From Jeotgalibacillus haloalkalitolerans (lineage in GTDB: Bacteria; Bacillota; Bacilli; Bacillales; Jeotgalibacillaceae), in NCBI RefSeq assembly GCF_034427455.1, contig NZ_JAXQNN010000007.1, positions 90,519-154,518 of the forward strand: a DNA stretch of 64,000 bases, read 5' to 3'. The notes below the pieces were generated by a model. That model did no database searches. It saw only the letters and a program-made list of their open reading frames with translations, and had not been told where the DNA came from. Positions 43,174 to 51,400 of this stretch are shown here, in pieces (position 1 is the stretch's first letter; each line of letters begins with the position of its first letter). The position numbers and the translations under genes were made by a program.

Positions 43174-43348
43174 ACGTCGAAGCCGCTGATACCTACGTCG
43201 AAGCCGCTGATACCTACGTCGATCATGCTGATAGTGACGTCAATCCCACTGCTGCCTGCGTCGACCCAGGTGTATCATGCACTCAAATGAGCTGATACGA
43301 CACTCAGCGGCAAAAACACGACACTCGAATAAAAAAACTCGACATCAG
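43174..43348. repeat. phased 21-base degenerate array (ACGTCGA drifting to ACACTCA)
   Basis: Nine heptamers sit in perfect 21-base register: ACGTCGA at 43174, 43195 and 43216, ACGTCAA at 43237, GCGTCGA at 43258, GCACTCA at 43279, ACACTCA at 43300, ACACTCG at 43321 and ACATCAG at 43342. The first two units are nearly identical over all 21 bases; later spacers differ. It lies between convergent genes, after a strong terminator. A 69-codon frame over the first part has no ribosome binding site. Confidence 0.85.
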
Positions 43349-43378
43349 CAATAAAATACACTTTTCACCAAACACAAC

Positions 43379-44533
43379 CTACTCAAAAGCCTTCTTCAAT
43401 CTAGCCATACCTTCCTCTACCATCGCACGCGGTGACGCAATATTCATGCGGATAAAGCCTTCTCCGCCTTTACCGTATTTTTCACCGGTATCAACGCCGA
43501 GCTTTGCTTTTTGGTAAAGTGCTTCTTTCATTTTATCTTCACTTAATCCTTTTTCGCGTGCATCGATCCATAGTAAATACGTGCTGTCAGGTTCCATCAG
43601 GTGCAGACCGTCAATATCCTCAAGGCCTTTTCTTACAATTTCAAGGTTTCCTTCGAGGTAGTCAATCAGCTGCTCCAGCCATTCTTCACCTTCTGAATAC
43701 GCTGATTCCATCGCGGTAATGCCAAAAGTGGAGAGGGTGAAGAACCCCTGTTTACCCTGATCCTCCTGCAGTTTTTTACGAACTTCCTCATCTGACGCGA
43801 TGACTGCAGAAGCCTGCATGCCTGCTAGGTTAAACGTTTTTGAAGGTGCGACAAACGTAATGATATGGCTGTCGTTCTCAGCTGCCAGGGCTGCAGGAAC
43901 GTGCTTTGCGTGGCGGTAAACAAGGTCTGAATGGATTTCATCAGATACGAGATATACATTCTCCTGTTTACACATATCAGCAATTTTTTTTAATTCTTCC
44001 TTTGTCCAGATTCTCCCCGACGGATTATGCGGACTGCAGAGAAGAAACATTTTTACGTCTTTCAGTTTTTCGGCAAGGTCATCCCAGTCAATTTCATAGC
44101 GGTTATTGTTTTCAATCAGCTGCGTCAGCACCAGCTTGCGTTCATTTTGCTCAACCATGCTGAAAAAAGGCGGATAGGCAGGTGTCATCGTAAGTACCTG
44201 ATCCCCTTTATCAGTTAGCGCTCTGACAGCTGTTGCAATTGAAGGGACGACGCCTGGTGAGTACATATACCAGGCTGGGCTCGTTTTCCATCCGTGACGT
44301 TTTTCGAGCCATCTTGAAATGATTCTTGCTGTTTCAGGCGGTACAAATGTATAGCCAAACGGTGGTTCTTCCATCCGTTTTTTCATCGCGTTTATGACTG
44401 CGTCCGGCGGCAGAAAGTCCATATCAGCTACCCACATCGGCAGCAGGTCATCTGTTCCAAACACATCTTTCATCATATCCCATTTAACAGAATACGTTCC
44501 CTTACGCTTTAATTCTGTATCAAATATACTCAT
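43379..44533 (-). CDS. patB: PatB/MalY-type PLP enzyme (aminotransferase/cystathionine beta-lyase)
   Basis: The 384-residue class I/II aminotransferase fold starts at ATG 44533 behind AAAGGATG. The FGTDDLLPMWVADMDFLPPD and VPSIATAVRALTDKGDQVL blocks are typical of MalY/PatB. NPSGRIWTKEEL, SDEIHSDLVY and the PLP-lysine motif APSKTFNLAGMQ follow. It should cleave cystathionine or other C-S substrates, or act as an aminotransferase. B. subtilis patB lies near kapB, in agreement with the locus. Confidence 0.9.
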   Translation of the reverse strand: MSIFDTELKRKGTYSVKWDMMKDVFGTDDLLPMWVADMDFLPPDAVINAMKKRMEEPPFGYTFVPPETARIISRWLEKRHGWKTSPAWYMYSPGVVPSIATAVRALTDKGDQVLTMTPAYPPFFSMVEQNERKLVLTQLIENNNRYEIDWDDLAEKLKDVKMFLLCSPHNPSGRIWTKEELKKIADMCKQENVYLVSDEIHSDLVYRHAKHVPAALAAENDSHIITFVAPSKTFNLAGMQASAVIASDEEVRKKLQEDQGKQGFFTLSTFGITAMESAYSEGEEWLEQLIDYLEGNLEIVRKGLEDIDGLHLMEPDSTYLLWIDAREKGLSEDKMKEALYQKAKLGVDTGEKYGKGGEGFIRMNIASPRAMVEEGMARLKKAFE

Positions 44534-44610
44534 CAGAAACACATCCTTTCCATCTCTCTATTCTATGGTATGATAGATTGAGCATTTTTCAAAACAATTA
44601 GGTGGGGCAT

Positions 44611-44874
44611 ATGAATATAGATATGAATGAAATGAATTTAAAGCTTGTTATGATCCTGCAGGAGTGGGACCCTTTTGATATAGGAGAAGAAGGGTATGAT
44701 GGGGAGATTGCAGAAGTGATAGACGCTGTACACGCGCTTCATCATCCGAGTGATCTGGCAAAGAAGATACAGGCAATCTACGAGCAGACATTTGAAAAGT
44801 GGATTCCACTTCAGGAGTGCACTAAAGTGTCATATAAACTGCTTGCAGTAAAAATGAATACAGGTGAAATATAG
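44611..44874 (+). CDS. yugE: DUF1871 family protein YugE
   Basis: ATG 44611 follows AGGTGGGG. The 87-residue acidic protein has WDPFDIGEEGYDGEIAEVI, a run of LHHPSDLAKKIQAIYEQTFE and a short C-terminal tail, matching the helical YugE/DUF1871 family of unknown function. It is divergent from patB. Confidence 0.85.
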   Translation: MNIDMNEMNLKLVMILQEWDPFDIGEEGYDGEIAEVIDAVHALHHPSDLAKKIQAIYEQTFEKWIPLQECTKVSYKLLAVKMNTGEI

Positions 44875-44876
44875 GA

Positions 44877-44912
44877 AAAGGAGGATGGGCAAATCATTGT
44901 CTCATCCTCCTT
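44877..44912 (+). terminator. hairpin after yugE, without a long T run
   Basis: AAGGAGGATG pairs with CATCCTCCTT; the sequence then runs straight into a palindromic repeat rather than a T tract. Confidence 0.45.
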
Positions 44913-44913
44913 A

Positions 44914-45040
44914 ATCGTTCCGCTGCGCTTCAGGCGGACGCTTTCCGTTCGGTTGTTGCTGAGCCTCCTTGGCTGCGCCTGCGGGGTCTCAGCTTCCAAC
45001 TAATCGTCCCGGAGTCGCCGCCTTACGCTCCGCTGCACTT
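44914..45040. repeat. dispersed imperfect palindrome, copy B
   Basis: It closely matches the copy at 10667-10793: CCGCTGCGCTTCAGGCGGAC start, GTTGCTGAGCCTCCT, GGGGTCTCAGCTTCC and CCCGGAGTCGCCGCCTTACG end, closing with CTCCGCTGCACTT. It is intergenic between yugE and an NSS symporter gene. Confidence 0.87.
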
Positions 45041-45083
45041 AAATTTTATTAAAAATTTGTTTTATACAAGCCATCTTTTACAA

Positions 45084-46424
45084 TCAGATAATCTCAAGCG
45101 ACTGTAAAAAGATTGCAATAATTGCAAGTGGTGCAAGTACTTTAATCAGGAAGTACCATACGTGCATCCATAAAGCATGTCCGTTTGCCCCTTTTTCGAG
45201 TTCCCCGAACACGTCTTCTTTTTTCAGCTTATAGCCTACAAATAGGCTGATCAGCAACGCTCCAAGCGGTAATCCGAAATTGTTCGCAACATAATCTGCG
45301 AAGTCGAAAATCAATAATCCGTTAATTGTCACATCTGTCAGAACGCCAAATGACAATGCACTTGGAAGACCGACGATGAAAATCAGAATACCTGAGATCC
45401 ATGCGTATTTTTTACGTTTTTCAGGACGCCCTCTTGAAAGGGAGGCTGTCACAATTTCGAGAATTGAAAAGGCTGATGTTAACGTGGCAAACAGCAGCAG
45501 GACAAGGAAGACAAACATGAACAGTCCGCCGAATGCCAGTTCATTAAATACAGCAGGCAGTACGACAAATACAAGCCCCGGACCTTCACCCGGCTCAAAG
45601 CCGAAAGCAAACACCGCTGGGAAAATCACGATACCGGCAAGAAGTGAGATCACAATATTTAAAATCGCAACTGATCCCATTGATCTGCCGAGATTTTCAT
45701 CATCCTTCAGATATGAAGCATAGGTAACCATAACGGATACCCCTACACTCAGTGCGAAAAATGACTGACCGAGTGCAAGCAGCATTGTTTCACTTGTCAT
45801 ATAGCTCCAGTCAGGAATGAATAAGTAAGCAAGTCCTTCTGATGCACCGTCAAGTGTCAGTGATCTGATCGCAAGGATGATAAACATCACAAGCAGTGCA
45901 GGCATCATAATTTTACTGGCGCGTTCGATCCCGTTTTGAATTCCGGTCTGAACAACCGCGATTGTCATGATCATAAAGATTGCCTGAGCAAGGAGCACTT
46001 CAACCGGATTTGAAATAATGGTTTCAAATAATCCGCCGTACTCTTCCTGGGACAATCCCATCAAACTTCCGGTCACACTGCGGTAAAGGTAAGATAAAAT
46101 CCATCCGCCTGCAACGCTGTAGAATGAAAGAATAATAATTGCTACGACTGTACCTAAATACCCGACAAACGGCCATGCGCTTGAAGGAGCAAGCTTTCTG
46201 TACGTGGAGATTGCATCGGACTTCCCACGCCTTCCGATCACAAATTCAGCCAGCAGGATCGGTCCTGCAATTAACACTGTAAATAATATAAAAAACAGCA
46301 GAAAAATACTCCCGCCATTTGATCCCGCCATATACGGAAACTTCCAGATCGCCCCAAGACCAATTGCTGAACCGGCAGCTGCCAGTATAAATCCGATCTT
46401 TGACGACCATTGCTGTGACTTCAT
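45084..46424 (-). CDS. sodium-dependent transporter, NSS (SNF) family (YocR/YhdH-like)
   Basis: The 446-residue membrane protein starts at ATG 46424 behind AGAGGTGGAAC; the longer frame to 46475 lacks support. It has the NSS signature WSSKIGFILAAAGSAIGLGA then IWKFPYMAGSNGG in TM1. With about 11 spans it belongs to the shorter YocR/YhdH type. No MetS-like small gene follows it, unlike the copy at 8418. It should import an amino acid with Na+; the substrate is unknown. Confidence 0.9.
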   Translation of the reverse strand: MKSQQWSSKIGFILAAAGSAIGLGAIWKFPYMAGSNGGSIFLLFFILFTVLIAGPILLAEFVIGRRGKSDAISTYRKLAPSSAWPFVGYLGTVVAIIILSFYSVAGGWILSYLYRSVTGSLMGLSQEEYGGLFETIISNPVEVLLAQAIFMIMTIAVVQTGIQNGIERASKIMMPALLVMFIILAIRSLTLDGASEGLAYLFIPDWSYMTSETMLLALGQSFFALSVGVSVMVTYASYLKDDENLGRSMGSVAILNIVISLLAGIVIFPAVFAFGFEPGEGPGLVFVVLPAVFNELAFGGLFMFVFLVLLLFATLTSAFSILEIVTASLSRGRPEKRKKYAWISGILIFIVGLPSALSFGVLTDVTINGLLIFDFADYVANNFGLPLGALLISLFVGYKLKKEDVFGELEKGANGHALWMHVWYFLIKVLAPLAIIAIFLQSLEII

Positions 46425-46559
46425 GAGTTCCACCTCTTCTTTCATTGATTTGTATATGCTACTACAAGTATACAAGAGCTGAAAAGCCTTTTTTTGAAAA
46501 TATAAATTAAAATGTTCTGTAAATTCTTTCTATCACCTCAAATGTCCCGGTATTTTCTG

Positions 46560-46565
46560 TATAAT
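46560..46565 (+). promoter_or_regulatory. -10 box of the membrane-protein pair operon
   Basis: A perfect TATAAT lies 24 bases before the ATG at 46590; no good -35 box is visible 16-18 bases upstream. Confidence 0.4.
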
Positions 46566-46589
46566 AGTAGGAAGAATAGGGGGAGAAAG

Positions 46590-48716
46590 ATGGATCAGGC
46601 AAACCAACAATGGCTGATAGAAGCGAATCAGCTGTTACTTCAACTCGGTGTATCACCTGAACACCGCCGGACCTTTCTGGCACAAATACAACCTGAACAA
46701 TTGACTGACAGAATAGCTGTTTTAAAAGAGGCTTTGCTTTTCGCGCAATCATCAGAGCATGATGAAATCGAAAAAGTTTCACCCCACGCTGATGATCAGG
46801 AACTCCATGAAGCCATTCAAACACTTCCATTTAACCAGAAAATAAGTTTATCCCTTCACCATTATCACTCATTTACAGAGAGTGAAATTGAACAGCTCAC
46901 TTCTCTGTCTTATAAAGAATTTCATGAGCAGGAGCAATCTGCGCTCAGCACCCTGGCTGACCGCTGGCAGACTGATAAAAGCCGGATCGACCAGTTTTTA
47001 TCTTTGTTGCAGGAAGCTTATGATCTTCAGGAACCGGATCCGGAAGAATTGCCCGAGCAGGAAGAAATCCCTGAGGAACCAACTGTTAATAAAGAAAAAA
47101 AGAAGTCAAAATGGCCGGCGATCGCAACAGGCGGGATACTTGCAGCTGCAGCAGGTGCAATCTTTTTACTGAATGATCCGATTCCTGAAGTGCCTGAAGA
47201 AACCGGTGCGGCAGGGGAAGCAGAAGAGTCAGGAGAAGAGGCTGAGCCGGTATTTGGTGAAGGACAGCTGACTGAACTGGATGAGCTGATCAAGAGCAGG
47301 AAAGAAGAACTTTCTGAAGCGCTCGGACTGAGTGAAGAAGAAGTAAACCGGTTAAACGTAATCATGAATGTAGAGAGTCAGCTCCAATTCATGAGGGATA
47401 TCAATGAGGGATACCATGAAAATCCTCATGGCGACAACGAACAGATGCTGACAATGCTGATAGACGAGATAGAGTGGTATACGGTTCCGCCAATGGACAT
47501 GCTGGCTGCTTTTTACGAGCAGGCTGACGAATATTATGGAAACACTGAACTCGGGCGTTCTGATTTTACAGTGAATATGTTTATAGACAATGGTCAGAAT
47601 CTGATCAATGTGTATGAAGAAAAGCTGAATGAAAATAAAGAATTAATCACTCCTGAAAGCCGTTCGTCATATCTTGAGGATCTGCCTGAAAAGGAACGTG
47701 AATTAAGAGAGAAGATGAAGGAAAATGGATTTACGTATGATTACGACACAGAAAAAGCTGAATTCACAGTGACGATGGGTGGCGAAGTGTTTGAAGAACG
47801 CACTGACTTTCTCCATCCAGCCTATCAGGATTTCCTGAAAAGTATGCCGCCATCTGAAAATGAGATGTATCAGTCAGTATCGAATGAGACTGAAATTGAT
47901 TACGCTGACCATGCTGCCACAGCTCTTGAGCTTGAACAGCATATGGAAACATTTTATCAGCTGGAAAATGAAGCTGCTGATGATTATTTTCAGCTTGGAC
48001 TGCCAAGACGACTCAGCTTTCATTACAGTGAGCTGACAAGAATACTCATTGGCGGGAGCGGGATCAGCGTTTCAAGGACTGATCCGGATTTAAGGGAAGA
48101 GCAGCTGGCTGCCTGGGAAGACATTCTTCAGGATCGCACATTCGAAAATTCCTATATAAGAGACATAGTTTCAATTCAATATACAATAGGTGAGAAATAT
48201 GAATTTGATATGCCGCCGGGATGGACGGAAATCGACTTTGAACCATTTTATACAGCAGCGGGTCCCGGTCATGAGTCCGGGTTCTCGAGACGGGTTGAAG
48301 TACCGCTTCAGGATTATCTGAAGGACGTCTATGATACTTATATCCTTGGCGGAGATCGGGAAGCAATCAAACTGCTGCATCCTAAGTTTATTATTCTGTT
48401 TTATTTCCATGCACTGAATCAGAAAGATTATGATATTGCCTATTCATTAATGGGTGGAGAAGAACTTCCTGATTATAGCCGTTTTGAAGAAATCGTCAGT
48501 GAGTATGAATATGGATTCGGCTCCTTCAGAGATCTGTTTTACAGAAGCGGTATGCAGGATGGCGAAGATGTGGAAGCAACATTCACGATGCAGATGAATG
48601 GAAATGAAATGTACATTGATATGCGCTTAGAGGACGACATGTTCAAAGTGAAGTACACAGATGACAGGATGTTCAGGAATTATGTGACAGAGGAGGAGGA
48701 AGATGCTCCGGACTGA
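46590..48716 (+). CDS. unrecognised single-pass membrane protein, first of a paralogous pair (708 aa)
   Basis: ATG 46590 follows AGGGGGAG; a longer frame from 46512 is not supported. Residues 1-145 look cytoplasmic and helical; residues 71-122 (LHEAIQTLPFNQKISLSLHH...) resemble sigma factor region 4. An acidic/proline linker (147-168) and a basic KEKKKSK lead to one membrane span at about 175-194. About 510 residues then face outward, starting with an acidic linker (PEETGAAGEAEESGEEAEP) and coiled-coil-prone helices. The C-terminal 130 residues look like an NTF2/DUF4878-type domain. It overlaps the next gene by 14 bases. I do not recognise a named family. Confidence 0.85.
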   Translation: MDQANQQWLIEANQLLLQLGVSPEHRRTFLAQIQPEQLTDRIAVLKEALLFAQSSEHDEIEKVSPHADDQELHEAIQTLPFNQKISLSLHHYHSFTESEIEQLTSLSYKEFHEQEQSALSTLADRWQTDKSRIDQFLSLLQEAYDLQEPDPEELPEQEEIPEEPTVNKEKKKSKWPAIATGGILAAAAGAIFLLNDPIPEVPEETGAAGEAEESGEEAEPVFGEGQLTELDELIKSRKEELSEALGLSEEEVNRLNVIMNVESQLQFMRDINEGYHENPHGDNEQMLTMLIDEIEWYTVPPMDMLAAFYEQADEYYGNTELGRSDFTVNMFIDNGQNLINVYEEKLNENKELITPESRSSYLEDLPEKERELREKMKENGFTYDYDTEKAEFTVTMGGEVFEERTDFLHPAYQDFLKSMPPSENEMYQSVSNETEIDYADHAATALELEQHMETFYQLENEAADDYFQLGLPRRLSFHYSELTRILIGGSGISVSRTDPDLREEQLAAWEDILQDRTFENSYIRDIVSIQYTIGEKYEFDMPPGWTEIDFEPFYTAAGPGHESGFSRRVEVPLQDYLKDVYDTYILGGDREAIKLLHPKFIILFYFHALNQKDYDIAYSLMGGEELPDYSRFEEIVSEYEYGFGSFRDLFYRSGMQDGEDVEATFTMQMNGNEMYIDMRLEDDMFKVKYTDDRMFRNYVTEEEEDAPD

Positions 48717-50643
48717 GAAGGAGATCAATGATTTTTTATTTGCCGCCGGAATGAAAAAAGAAGATAGAGCTGTCGTGATTCAGACAGCTTTTTCAGTTTC
48801 TGAAGAAGAACAGGTTGATGCAATCACAAAAGAAATTGAACAGGTCAAACCTGCTGATCACAGTGATTATTTTCAGCATGAAGAAGATGAAGAGCTCTGG
48901 CAGGAAGTGAAAGAACTTCAGGCAGAAGATAGAGTTGCACTGCTGCTGCCATTTTTCAGTGAAAGGTTCAGTCAGTCTGACCCTGCTCTAGAGCTGCTGA
49001 AAAATAGAATGGAAGAGCGGATTGGGTATGAGCTCAGAACTTCACAGCTTACACAGATGCTCCAAATGATGGTGGAGGAAGTGAAGAAGCGGCCACCGGA
49101 AGAGCTGACAGTTGATGAACCGGAACCCGATAAAGCCAGTGAACCTTTAAAAAACTCCACCCCCGTGAATAAATGGGTATGGCTTGCTGCGGGGATTTTT
49201 GTCATTGTATCCGGCATACTGCTGTTTCAAAATCCCGGACAACAGGCGGGGGAGACAACTTTTGCTCCAATGGAGAATGAAGGGTTACTGGAAAAGGAAC
49301 TTGAAATGCTGAATCAGACTGTCGATAACGAAATCGAGTCTCTTTCAGAAGAACTGGGTCTGAGTACGGAAGCAGTGTGGCAGCTCGAGTTTGTCAGTAA
49401 TGTGCTGGGACAGGTGAATAGTCTGCAGGAAATGGTTGAATATGCTGAGACCACAGAGGAAAAAACATCTACCCTCAGTGAGATCAGAAGAACTGCACAG
49501 CTCGTTTCTGCAAGGCTGAATACACCGATCGTCCGGCTGGAGGATGCTGCTTCGCTTGTAGCGGCAAATACGACGTTTGGAATTCTCGAAGCAAATGACA
49601 ATCTGCTGTCACGATTTACTTATGATTCCGCCGGGATAATTGAGTTATATGAAAATGCCCTGACTGAATATGAAAATGAGCTGAATGAACTGGATACGCA
49701 GATTTCAGATTTCAGATTTTCAAATAATGCACAGGCATTAATAGATAAAATGAATCAAAACGGCTTTGAAGTGACCGTTTTACCTGAGCGTCAATCTTTT
49801 GATGTGAATTACGGTGAAAATGCAATAAGCCGGGTCATGAGCGGCCTGCTGACAGAAGAGTATCTGGATATCATTCAGGAGCAGAAGGTTCAGCCTTATA
49901 TTGATGACGCCGGTGAGACAGCTTATACGTATTCCCAACAGGCTGATAAGCTGCTTCAGACTGAAGGACTGCTCGCACGGTCTGCAGGAACTGAAACATT
50001 ATCGAGTGAACTGCTGTATCATCATACGCAGCTGTTTCAATATTTTCTGAGAGACATTACTGATGAATCCGGTCAGTTAAGATCAGAAGTCAGGGAAGTA
50101 TGGGAGCAGATGATGACGCCTGAAAATCAGGAGAATTATACGGTTGCCCGCTACATTGGGGAAGTTTATGAAGCCTTTGAACAAAATGATTTTATGATTT
50201 CAGATGAAGTCAGATCAGTGAGAGATAACTATACAATTGTTCCGGTTTCTTATCGTATCAGAAAAGCGGATACGTATTTTCCGTTAAATGACACGCTGCA
50301 GGAAAGATATAATATGCTGAATGCTTTTGGGGAAGATCAGGACATCAGCTTTTTCCTGCCCAGAGAAGCAGTGCAGCTCTATATCAATTCACTGGTGCTT
50401 TACAATCAGGAGGTCGCAGCCATGATGACGGTTCCTGAAACATTTGAAATTGCAGACGAGGGGAATTGGAGCGGCATTACGATGCAGGCAAATGAAATTA
50501 CAAGCATTCAGACGGAATATGAAAATGGGAAGGCGATCGTCACTTTATCCGGTGAAAATTTCACAGAACGTCAAATTGTGATGCAGGAAATAAACGGGGT
50601 ATGGAAGGCGGAATTTGCTCCTGAACATTTAACGTGGTTTTGA
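48703..50643 (+). CDS. unrecognised single-pass membrane protein, second of a paralogous pair (646 aa)
   Basis: It starts at ATG 48703 behind GAGGAGGAAG inside the end of the first gene, so translation is coupled. Layout repeats the first protein: cytoplasmic residues 1-155, one span at about 157-175 (KWVWLAAGIFVIVSGILLFQ), then a long outer part. Matching blocks in the pair include GLSEEEVNRLNVIMNV with GLSTEAVWQLEFVSNV, INVYEEKLNENK with IELYENALTEYE, and KMKENGFTYDYD with KMNQNGFEVTVL. Similarity is low but colinear. No catalytic motif seen. Confidence 0.83.
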   Translation: MLRTEKEINDFLFAAGMKKEDRAVVIQTAFSVSEEEQVDAITKEIEQVKPADHSDYFQHEEDEELWQEVKELQAEDRVALLLPFFSERFSQSDPALELLKNRMEERIGYELRTSQLTQMLQMMVEEVKKRPPEELTVDEPEPDKASEPLKNSTPVNKWVWLAAGIFVIVSGILLFQNPGQQAGETTFAPMENEGLLEKELEMLNQTVDNEIESLSEELGLSTEAVWQLEFVSNVLGQVNSLQEMVEYAETTEEKTSTLSEIRRTAQLVSARLNTPIVRLEDAASLVAANTTFGILEANDNLLSRFTYDSAGIIELYENALTEYENELNELDTQISDFRFSNNAQALIDKMNQNGFEVTVLPERQSFDVNYGENAISRVMSGLLTEEYLDIIQEQKVQPYIDDAGETAYTYSQQADKLLQTEGLLARSAGTETLSSELLYHHTQLFQYFLRDITDESGQLRSEVREVWEQMMTPENQENYTVARYIGEVYEAFEQNDFMISDEVRSVRDNYTIVPVSYRIRKADTYFPLNDTLQERYNMLNAFGEDQDISFFLPREAVQLYINSLVLYNQEVAAMMTVPETFEIADEGNWSGITMQANEITSIQTEYENGKAIVTLSGENFTERQIVMQEINGVWKAEFAPEHLTWF

Positions 50644-50693
50644 TTTTGCAGACGACTTGTGATATAATCAATAATTGCGTGAAAACGATAAAA
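50640..50693 (+). promoter_or_regulatory. yugI promoter with cre-like site
   Basis: TTGATT at 50640-50645 overlaps the upstream stop codon; a perfect TATAAT at 50663-50668 follows after 17 bases. TGAAAACGATAAAA at 50680-50693 matches 13 of 14 positions of the CcpA cre consensus TGWAANCGNTNWCA and would lie just after the transcription start. Confidence 0.65.
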
Positions 50694-50719
50694 AATAATT
50701 GGTTATAGGAGAGATTTCC

Positions 50720-51100
50720 ATGTCTACAAAATTCGAAGCAGGTCAAGAACTAAAAGGTAAAGTTACAGGAATTCAGCCATACGGTGCGTTCGTTGCACTT
50801 GATGAAAATACACAAGGTCTAGTACACATTTCAGAAGTAACTCACGGTTTCGTTAACGACATTAACGATCACCTTTCAGTAGGTCAGGAAGTAAACGTAA
50901 AAGTTCTTTCTGTTGATGAAAATGCTGGTAAATACAGCCTTTCAATCCGTGCGACTGAAGAAGCACCTGAAAAGCCACAGCGTAAAGAGCGCCGTGCACA
51001 GCCTTCTAAGTCTGTATCACACACTGAAGATACTACAGGTTTCAACAGCCTGAAGGACAAGCTTCAGGAGTGGATCGACCAGTCTGACATGAAGCGATAA
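50720..51100 (+). CDS. yugI: S1 RNA-binding domain protein YugI (general stress protein 13)
   Basis: ATG 50720 follows ATAGGAGAG. Residues 5-75 are an S1 domain (GQELKGKVTGIQPYGAFVAL, then GLVHISEVTHGFV and VLSVDENAGKYSLSIRA). The tail is basic and low complexity, ending in a short helix (LKDKLQEWIDQSDMKR). B. subtilis YugI is general stress protein 13, associated with ribosomes. It has its own promoter with a cre-like site and a strong terminator. Confidence 0.93.
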   Translation: MSTKFEAGQELKGKVTGIQPYGAFVALDENTQGLVHISEVTHGFVNDINDHLSVGQEVNVKVLSVDENAGKYSLSIRATEEAPEKPQRKERRAQPSKSVSHTEDTTGFNSLKDKLQEWIDQSDMKR

Positions 51101-51108
51101 GACTTTTT

Positions 51109-51150
51109 AAAAAGACTCATGCGGGGTTCCGCGTGAGTCTTTTTTTTATG
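51109..51150 (+). terminator. terminator of yugI
   Basis: AAAGACTCATGCGG/CCGCGTGAGTCTTT hairpin with T8. Confidence 0.92.
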
Positions 51151-51205
51151 TGGTGTACTGGCGCTGGCTGGGGTGGCATGGCGCGTTGAGTGCTGTCGGG
51201 TCGAG

Positions 51206-51378
51206 ATTTCTATCACCTTTTGTATTATTCGATCATCTCTGGAAGGTATTCAGTCACCTTTTGATGGGATTCAGCTTCCGGTGTTGCAGGCGGCAATCAT
51301 TCTATCACCAATGCCGGACATTCAATCAGCAATCCATTTATTGCATCACCTTTTGCTTTGATTCGCTGGGCAACGCCA
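51206..51378. repeat. phased 20-21 base degenerate array (ATTCNRTCACC type)
   Basis: Units begin with ATTC (ATTT, ATTG once each) at 51206, 51227, 51248, 51269, 51299, 51320, 51340 and 51361; steps 21, 21, 21, 30, 21, 20 and 21. Many continue as NRTCACC or TATCACC and three with CCTTTTG. It lies between convergent yugI and the rocR-like gene, after the yugI terminator. Confidence 0.78.
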
Positions 51379-51400
51379 CACTTCACTCTACCACTTCAAC

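Noticed and set aside
43081..43290. 69-codon frame with TSKPLIP heptads
   Set aside because: The heptads come from the 21-base array pitch. There is no ribosome binding site, and sister arrays with 20-base steps break frame.
37329..43348. Spaced-motif arrays as CRISPR loci
   Set aside because: Repeats are 6-8 bases and spacers about 13; true CRISPR repeats are 23 or more, spacers near 30, and no cas gene is present.
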